A stretch of DNA of 64,000 bases from Zymomonas mobilis subsp. pomaceae ATCC 29192 (GTDB lineage Bacteria > Pseudomonadota > Alphaproteobacteria > Sphingomonadales > Sphingomonadaceae). Below are positions 58,214-64,000 of the stretch, in pieces. The number at the start of each line of letters is the position of its first letter. Position 1 is the first letter of the stretch. The position numbers and the translations under genes were made by a program. The notes beneath the pieces were generated by a model that made no database searches, was not told where the DNA came from, and saw only the letters and a program-made list of their open reading frames with translations. The stretch covers positions 1,906,501 to 1,970,500 of the forward strand of contig NC_015709.1 of NCBI RefSeq assembly GCF_000218875.1. Direction: 5' to 3'.

Positions 58214-59224
58214 ATGAATTCCAGACATGCCGATCATCTTAGTACGCTGGTTCTTTCTCAACTCGCGTCACAGGCTATGAATGCTTATTCTAGTGCCTAT
58301 CAAGGAAAAATCCGTCTCTTAACCCGTTCGGAAAATGCTACTTTTCATATCGCTACGCCCTCAGGCACTTCTTATGCACTCCGTCTTCATCGCCCGCATT
58401 ATCATGACAAACAAAATATCGCCGGAGAATTAGCCTGGTTAAGCGCGTTACAACAGGACATGGGATTGACCGTTCCACAGCCGATTGCAGATAATAACGG
58501 AGAAAAAATTCAAACGCTTCAGGCACCGGATGGCACTAGCCGCTATGCTGTCCTTTTCAACTGGGTGGACGGCGAAATGCCAACCGCCAATCTTGATCCT
58601 ACTTTATTTCAACAGCTTGGAGAAATCACGGCCCATCTTCATCGTCATAGCCGACAATGGGAAAAATCCAAGGATTTCAGTCGTCTGGTTTGGGATCATG
58701 AAAGCATGGTGGGGCCTGATGCCCATTGGGGCGATTGGCATATAACCCCCGGCCTTGATAAAGAAGACATAGCCATCATGGATAAAGCTATAGAGAATAT
58801 TGGCCAATCCTTAAAAGTCTTTGGTAAATCCGCTTCTCGCTACGGACTTATCCATGCCGATTTAAGATTGACGAATATACTTCTTCACGAAGGCACCACA
58901 AGAGTCATTGATTTTGACGATTGTGGAACAGGATGGTTTTTGCATGATCTGGCGGCGGCCATCAGTTTTGAAGAGCATCATCCTAGCGCCCCTCTATGGG
59001 TAGAAAACTGGCTCAAAGGTTATGAACGGGTTCAGCCCCTTTCCAAAGAAGAGATTAATATTCTTCCCGCTCTCTTCATCCAAAGACGGATACAGATGAC
59101 AGCTTGGGTGGGATCCCATGCCGATACTGATATGGCGCGTAGTTTGGGAAAAGACTGGCTGGCACATACCGTTCGTCTGTGCCGCCGCTATTTGGAAGGG
59201 GATAAAATGCCTATAGGCGCTTGA
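58214..59224 (+). CDS. APH-fold small-molecule kinase
   Basis: 336-residue phosphotransferase of the aminoglycoside/choline/homoserine kinase fold. The catalytic loop is HADLRLTN at 214-221 and the metal loop DFDD at 233-236; the N-lobe ATP region is RLLTRSENATFHIATPSG near 35. AGGAG lies 8 bases before the ATG. Human hydroxylysine kinase and bacterial homologues of this fold partner phospho-lyases like the divergent neighbour. I infer that it phosphorylates ethanolamine or a related amino alcohol. An antibiotic-resistance role is unlikely in this context. Confidence 0.8.
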   Translation: MNSRHADHLSTLVLSQLASQAMNAYSSAYQGKIRLLTRSENATFHIATPSGTSYALRLHRPHYHDKQNIAGELAWLSALQQDMGLTVPQPIADNNGEKIQTLQAPDGTSRYAVLFNWVDGEMPTANLDPTLFQQLGEITAHLHRHSRQWEKSKDFSRLVWDHESMVGPDAHWGDWHITPGLDKEDIAIMDKAIENIGQSLKVFGKSASRYGLIHADLRLTNILLHEGTTRVIDFDDCGTGWFLHDLAAAISFEEHHPSAPLWVENWLKGYERVQPLSKEEINILPALFIQRRIQMTAWVGSHADTDMARSLGKDWLAHTVRLCRRYLEGDKMPIGA

Positions 59225-59438
59225 TACGCTTCATAATTCTTTTCTGAACAGATTCTGTTTTTCAGCTTTCATTCTCTTTATTTATAAAATTACTCTATAT
59301 TTAAAAGCGAAGAATTTTTAAAATTTATTATTGCATTAATATGACATAATATGATCATATTAATGTTGGGTAATAATTTAGTCATGGACATGGACTTGAT
59401 TAACCTGATGAAACTGAATGCAATGAAAGTCTGAGAAC

Positions 59439-60509
59439 ATGACATCTTTTCTAAATACAGCTTTCTCTCAAACAGTTTCTTCTTTCGATGAAGTGCATCA
59501 TGGTGTTTTGGCTGCTGCCGGAAATGGGCTTGGAGATTTCATCCGTAAAAAAGGGGGGGATGCCGATCGCGTATTCGAAACATGTGGTGTTGATCCGGCT
59601 CTTATGGGTCGCCCGACCCAAAGCCTTAGTCTGACCAATTATTGCCATCTTATGGAAGAAGCCGCGACGAATTCAGGCAATGGCAATTTTGGTCTTCACT
59701 ACGGAAAACAGTTTCTACCTCAGAATCTTGGATTGATTGGTTATATCGGTCTGGCTTCTCCCACCTTGGGCGATGCCCTTTTAAACGTAGCAAGCGATTT
59801 CCAATGGCATCAGCATGATACATTAACGCGTTTTGTCAAACGGGAAAATCTATGGCATTTTGAATATCAAGTCCGACATGGGGCGATTACAAAAAAACGC
59901 CAAGATGCTGAACTTTCTATGGGTATGATTCTTAATATCGTTCGCAGCGCTCTTGGTTCAAAATGGGCACCACAAGAAATTAATTTTGAACATTATCGAC
60001 CGGAACAGGCGCATGAACATGAGCAGATATTTAATGCGCCGGTCTGGTTTGAACAGCCCTATAATTCGATTGTTTTATCAACCAAAGACCTTATGCATCC
60101 TATGCCGGGATATGAACCCGTTTTGTTGACTGTTATGCGTGAAACCATTCGGCGGCTTAATCGCCATAATGTGCCACAGTCTTTTCCAGAACAGGTTCGC
60201 GCCATTATTCGAATCATGCTTCCCCATGATAGTTTTTCTCTTGAAAAAATTTCGGAAAAAATGGCGATAACTCCTTGGACGCTTCAACGTCGGTTGAAAG
60301 AAGAAGGGGTTACATTTCTTTCTCTCGTTGATTTAGTCCGTCAAGAAATGGCTGTTGACTATATGAAACAGACCCATCTGACGATTTCTGATATTACCTT
60401 CATGCTGGGATATTCAGAGGTTTGCGCGCTTTCCCGCGCTTTCCGACGGTGGTTTGGGATGAGTCCTCGCGCATGGCGTAAAAACTATGCCGCCAATATA
60501 CATTCTTAA
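59439..60509 (+). CDS. AraC-family transcriptional regulator
   Basis: 356 residues. An N-terminal sensor of the arabinose-binding-like AraC type (about 1-220) precedes the AraC DNA-binding domain with two helix-turn-helix units (SLEKISEKMAITPWTLQRRL near 268, and the canonical ISDITFMLGYSEVCALSRAF then RWFGMSPRAWR near 340). Relatives with this N-terminal domain sense small metabolites. It lies between the kinase and permease genes, so it probably controls this cluster. Confidence 0.88.
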   Translation: MTSFLNTAFSQTVSSFDEVHHGVLAAAGNGLGDFIRKKGGDADRVFETCGVDPALMGRPTQSLSLTNYCHLMEEAATNSGNGNFGLHYGKQFLPQNLGLIGYIGLASPTLGDALLNVASDFQWHQHDTLTRFVKRENLWHFEYQVRHGAITKKRQDAELSMGMILNIVRSALGSKWAPQEINFEHYRPEQAHEHEQIFNAPVWFEQPYNSIVLSTKDLMHPMPGYEPVLLTVMRETIRRLNRHNVPQSFPEQVRAIIRIMLPHDSFSLEKISEKMAITPWTLQRRLKEEGVTFLSLVDLVRQEMAVDYMKQTHLTISDITFMLGYSEVCALSRAFRRWFGMSPRAWRKNYAANIHS

Positions 60510-61234
60510 TTTTTAATAGATGCGGGTAAAAAAACTCAATCATATAGCGAGTGCCCTTAATCGAGCGGCCTTCAATCAATATAGTCCCTTTATAAATAAA
60601 AATCAGCCTGGCCCAGTAAAATTGGACATCTGAATAACACCCCTGTCTTTAAGGTTAATTCTTAAATAGTCTTTTGGTGGGGGTAGGAGTTTCATTAAGT
60701 CAGTATATGCATTGGTAAGCTGAAGAAATCTCTCTTCTAAAGAGGCCGTTCACTCGGTTTACGTTATAAAGAGTATTAAAAGCAGTTTCTTTCAAGCTTT
60801 AGATATACACGTAATCCATTCTCAATAGTTGAATAATTTTTAGTATTTTTGGTATTTTTATAAATATTAATGATATTCTTTTATATAAGAATATTATTAT
60901 ATTAACAATTTATCTTAAAAAGAATAAAATTTCATAATGTAGTATAATTTATATTAATTAAATATATTAAAAAATACATATAATTTAATATTTTTATATA
61001 TAAAATATTTTAATTTTATAAAAAATTTCCCTTATGTCCAAGTTTTTCATAGAAATATTATAAATTTCTCAAAATAATCAGTTTTTTTATAAAAAAACAA
61101 CAAATTGTCATGAAAGATTAAATACATTTTTAAAAAAACAACAAATTGTCATGATGGGTAAAGTTTATATGCTTTCATTGCTGATATGGTTTTCGTGATT
61201 ATCGGAAAATCCGGCAAAAGGCGAGTTATCAGAA
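60510..61234. other. Long AT-rich region before permease; possible IS remnant
   Basis: No intact gene. The stretch from about 60840 to 61090 is extremely AT-rich. At about 60605-60705, GGCCCAGTAAAATTGGACATC and a following AACACC recall the terminal inverted repeat and orf end of IS3-like elements, but no second end or transposase is present. The last 150 bases hold a 24-bp direct repeat and the permease promoter. Confidence 0.4.
61090..61154. repeat. 24-bp direct repeat before ethanolamine-type permease
   Basis: Two identical copies, 61090-61113 and 61131-61154, 41 bases apart from start to start (about four helix turns). Each contains the imperfect palindrome ACAAATTGT followed by CATGA. 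They end 80 bases before the permease ATG. Spacing and position suit an AraC-type activator. Confidence 0.65.
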
Positions 61235-62659
61235 ATGTCAGAAAAATCTCTGAACCTTTCAAAAACACTAGGTTCTTTTCATTTATGGGGTATCGCTGTT
61301 GGCCTTGTCATTTCAGGGGAATATTTTGGCTGGAGTTATGGCTGGGCAACCGCGGGCACATTGGGATTCCTGATTGCAACAGTCATTGTCTCCATGATTT
61401 ATACCAGCTTTATTTTTAGCTTTACAGAATTGACCTGTTCTATTCCCCAAGCAGGCGGACCGTTTGCCTATAGTTTTCGTGCTCTAGGGAAATGGGGTGG
61501 TGTCATAGCCGGAATGGCAACACTCGTAGAATTTCTGTTTGCGCCCCCTGCCATTGCTTTGGCGATCGGCTCTTATCTCAATGTCCAGTTTCCCTATCTC
61601 TCTCCGAAAATGGCTGCCGTCTGCGCCTATGTCGTCTTTATGAGTTTGAATATCATCGGGGTAAAAGTCGCCGCAACATTCGAACTTTTTATCACATTAG
61701 CGGCTATTTTCGAACTTTTTGTCTTTATGGGCGTCGTCGCGCCTGCTTTTTCATGGAGTCAGTTTCTTCATGATGGATGGGGATCCACAAGCCATTTCAA
61801 TTTTCAGGCGATTGAAGGAATATTCGCTGCCGTACCTTTTGCTATCTGGTTTTTTCTGGCGATTGAAGGGGTCGCTATGGCGGCTGAAGAGGCCCGTAAT
61901 CCCCGTAAGTCTATTCCTGTCGCTTATACGGCGGGCATCCTGACCCTTGTGTCTTTGGCCTTCGGTGTGATGATCTTTGCGGGCGGTTCTATGGATTGGC
62001 ATCAATTAGCCAATCTGAATGACCCTCTGCCACAAGCGATGAAGCATGTCGTCGGTGCACATAGCGGTTGGCTTCATATGCTGGTTTTCCTTGGTCTTTT
62101 TGGACTGGTTTCTTCCTTGCACGGGATCATAATGGGATATGGCCGTCAGATTTTTGCTTTATCCAGAGCAGGCTTTCTACCGGCCTTTTTGGGGAAATTG
62201 CATCTTCAACTCCAAACCCCTTATGTTGCGACTATTGCAGGCGGATTAGTCGGGATTGCGGCCATTTTTGCCGATGATTTTGCTTCTTTCGGTGGCCACT
62301 CACTCACAGCTATTCTAGTGACTATGTCTGTTCTTGGCTCACTAACTATGTATGTGCTGAGTATGATTAGTTTATTCCGACTTCGCCGTACAATGCCTGA
62401 TCTACCTCGCCCGTATAAAGCCCCCTTTTATCCTTTTTTACCTGCATTTGCGTTGGTAGGCGCTCTATTCCTTCTTGCCGCCGTTATTTATTATAACCTC
62501 GGTATTTCTTTGATTTACATGCTCTTGATGCTCTTTGTGTGCCCGATTTGTCTCTATATCTACAAACAGAATGGAAAATCAGAAAAGATAAAAACGCCTG
62601 TATCCTCCGCCTTTGAAGCCGAAGGCATGGAAAAAGCCTCTGTTACTAAAATTTCCTAA
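61235..62659 (+). CDS. APC-family permease, ethanolamine-type
   Basis: 474-residue amino-acid/polyamine/organocation transporter with about 12 membrane helices. The sequence VISGEYFGWSYGWATAGTLG, FIFSFTELTCSIPQAGGPFA and EFLFAPPAIALAIGSYLNVQ is, as far as I recall, diagnostic of the ethanolamine permease group. Preceded by a 24-bp direct repeat. A polar tail of about 30 residues follows the last helix. It is 29 bases from the outer-membrane barrel gene, so they are probably cotranscribed. Confidence 0.88.
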   Translation: MSEKSLNLSKTLGSFHLWGIAVGLVISGEYFGWSYGWATAGTLGFLIATVIVSMIYTSFIFSFTELTCSIPQAGGPFAYSFRALGKWGGVIAGMATLVEFLFAPPAIALAIGSYLNVQFPYLSPKMAAVCAYVVFMSLNIIGVKVAATFELFITLAAIFELFVFMGVVAPAFSWSQFLHDGWGSTSHFNFQAIEGIFAAVPFAIWFFLAIEGVAMAAEEARNPRKSIPVAYTAGILTLVSLAFGVMIFAGGSMDWHQLANLNDPLPQAMKHVVGAHSGWLHMLVFLGLFGLVSSLHGIIMGYGRQIFALSRAGFLPAFLGKLHLQLQTPYVATIAGGLVGIAAIFADDFASFGGHSLTAILVTMSVLGSLTMYVLSMISLFRLRRTMPDLPRPYKAPFYPFLPAFALVGALFLLAAVIYYNLGISLIYMLLMLFVCPICLYIYKQNGKSEKIKTPVSSAFEAEGMEKASVTKIS

Positions 62660-62688
62660 TCATTTTCAGTGAACGAGGGACAGCCGAC

Positions 62689-64000
62689 ATGACCTATCGT
62701 AAATTATCCTTCTGTTTATTCAGTTTTGTCAGTTTAGAATGGCCAGTCTTGGCGGGCGCGCAAACAACAGCTTCGTCCTCTCCAGCCTCTCTGCTTCAAG
62801 AAGCAGCACCAGAAAAAGAAGCCTATGAACAGGCACAAGAGCCAGATTTACCCGCCCTTGAAGCTGGAAATCTTTTTCCACCCGGCAAAGGAAAATCCCT
62901 TTCCTACTGGGATGGCTTGGTAGGCCATGCCAGTATTGAGGCGGGGGCTACCGGCAATCCGTGGACACGTTCAGGCCGTAACTTTGGTCAATATTTTGCC
63001 GATCAGGCCAACACAGGCACCCTTAATCAAATTTTGGTATCACTTTCTCATCCTGTCACCCCTATCGGAAAGGGTTATGGGATCGGCTTTGTCATGGAAA
63101 TGCTGTATGGGTCAGATGCGCGCGTTGATCCAACGCTTGGGATGGGGGATGGCGTCCTGAAAGGGCGTTATCAATGGGTCCCAACCCAAGCGCATGTTGA
63201 CTTTCATGTGCCTTGGGCTTTCCGGCATGGCATTGATATACAGGTTGGGCAAATATACGGGCTGATGGGTGTTGAAGGTATTCCCGCGCTTGCCCGTCCT
63301 TTTTATAGCTATAACTATGGCTCGGACTATATCGTCCCATTTGAAACTGTTGGCATAGTGGCTACTATGCATGTAAGCCGCAATACAGACTTTATTCTTG
63401 GAATTGATAGCGGTAATGCCTCGACATTTGGTAATGCTACCCTCAACAAGCAGCCCAAAGGTTATATAGGTGTCGCCTTCAATAACCTTATGGACAAGAA
63501 AATGAATATCCGAGCTATTGCTCATCTTGGCCCTGCGGGTAATTCAGGAAATCCTTATACCGATGCCAATGGTTGGACAAGCGCCGGTATCGGGCCCGAT
63601 GCCAATAAGCTTATGCAATATAATGCCGACATCAGTCTGACTTACCGTTTCACGGAAAAACTTTCTGTTACAGGAGAGGCTTTGTTTGATCGTGATGAAT
63701 CAATCAAGGATACGGCTTATGGCTTTACCTCTTATGTGGCATGGGACATGCTTAAAAACCTGACTTTAAATTTTCGTGGCGAAGTTTTTCGGGATAATAC
63801 AGGCGGTGTTATTACGCAGTTTATCGGCAATACTTCTTATAGACGCTATCTACGAAATCGTCCTTATGTGTATTATAGCGCGCCCCCAACTACCTATGGG
63901 GAACTGACAGTAGGTGTTTCTTGGCGTCCGCCGTTAATTAACGATCATCTAGGATCAGGGAAATTCACCCTCAGGCCTGAAATACGTCTGGATAAATCCC
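62689..64000 (+). CDS. BBP2-type outer-membrane beta-barrel protein (3' end outside window)
   Basis: The frame is open from the ATG at 62689 to the end of the window (437 codons). I translated it by hand. A signal peptide of about 24 residues (cut near LAGA) precedes a Gln/Ala/Glu-rich linker (about 25-60) and a barrel with a repeating aromatic pattern. WDGLVGHASIEAGATGNPW near residue 77, NFGQYFADQANTGTLNQI, and ARPFYSYNYGSDYIVPFE match the BBP2 (DUF1597) family. Function unknown; uptake of a small solute is plausible. Cotranscription with the permease suggests a shared substrate. Confidence 0.85.
   Translation, partial: MTYRKLSFCLFSFVSLEWPVLAGAQTTASSSPASLLQEAAPEKEAYEQAQEPDLPALEAGNLFPPGKGKSLSYWDGLVGHASIEAGATGNPWTRSGRNFGQYFADQANTGTLNQILVSLSHPVTPIGKGYGIGFVMEMLYGSDARVDPTLGMGDGVLKGRYQWVPTQAHVDFHVPWAFRHGIDIQVGQIYGLMGVEGIPALARPFYSYNYGSDYIVPFETVGIVATMHVSRNTDFILGIDSGNASTFGNATLNKQPKGYIGVAFNNLMDKKMNIRAIAHLGPAGNSGNPYTDANGWTSAGIGPDANKLMQYNADISLTYRFTEKLSVTGEALFDRDESIKDTAYGFTSYVAWDMLKNLTLNFRGEVFRDNTGGVITQFIGNTSYRRYLRNRPYVYYSAPPTTYGELTVGVSWRPPLINDHLGSGKFTLRPEIRLDKS

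Noticed and set aside
58214-59224. Aminoglycoside resistance phosphotransferase
   Set aside because: The fold is shared but the gene is chromosomal, is divergent from a phospho-lyase-like gene and sits near an amine permease; a metabolic kinase is far more likely.
1-64000. CRISPR arrays, rRNA and tRNA genes, prophage or integrase
   Set aside because: None found by eye: no regularly spaced repeats, no T-arm motifs in gaps, no integrase or phage structural genes.

Overview
The window looks like chromosomal DNA of a sphingomonad-type alphaproteobacterium; gene content and moderate GC with AT-rich intergenic stretches make Zymomonas mobilis or a close relative my best guess (inference, no search was run). 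Lineage signs are CtrA, a MucR/Ros zinc-finger regulator, the PhyR/EcfG general stress pair, the leuS-lptE-holA order and a BBP2-type outer-membrane barrel. Almost all of it is ordinary core genome. I see no intact insertion sequence, prophage, CRISPR array, rRNA or tRNA gene.

Layout. 1-3700: 3' part of leuS, lptE and holA. 4254-9353: a four-gene, translationally coupled efflux operon (FUSC membrane protein, DUF1656 peptide, HlyD-type periplasmic adaptor, NodT-type outer-membrane lipoprotein). 9440-13332: a short RadC-like protein, a ThiE/TenI-like protein and clpB behind a near-consensus heat-shock promoter. 13526-19396: two tandem M16 zinc proteases. 19485-22289: purE-purK and ubiA. 22916-28584: a DEAD-box helicase behind a highly structured leader or small RNA, then nfu-tsaB-rimI, mucR, fur, and a bfd-bfr iron-storage pair behind a Fur-box-like palindrome. 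28871-34376: inositol-phosphatase-like protein, S9 peptidase, asd and an alpha/beta hydrolase. 34613-38707: phyR, ecfG, an M23 peptidase, an ErpA/IscA protein and xthA. 38777-43217: a GNAT-like protein, a membrane fatty-acid hydroxylase, small exported proteins and an N-formylglutamate amidohydrolase-like enzyme. 43252-50419: lptG/lptF, a DUF2141 protein, a diacylglycerol-kinase-like protein, a nucleotidyltransferase-like protein and dsbD. 50565-56241: ggt, ctrA, an XpaC/TelA pair and era.

The most interesting region is 56655-64000. It holds a class III PLP enzyme resembling the ethanolamine-phosphate/phosphohydroxylysine phospho-lyases, a divergent APH-fold small-molecule kinase, an AraC regulator, an ethanolamine-type amino-acid permease and an outer-membrane barrel. 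Together these make a coherent, B12-independent route for uptake, phosphorylation and phospho-elimination of ethanolamine or a similar amino alcohol, giving ammonia plus an aldehyde. A perfect 24-bp direct repeat precedes the permease and is a candidate regulator site.

The other unexplained signals are RNA-level: a helix-rich stretch ending in a strong terminator on the minus strand before the helicase, a multi-helix leader before mucR, and a nested hairpin before fur.
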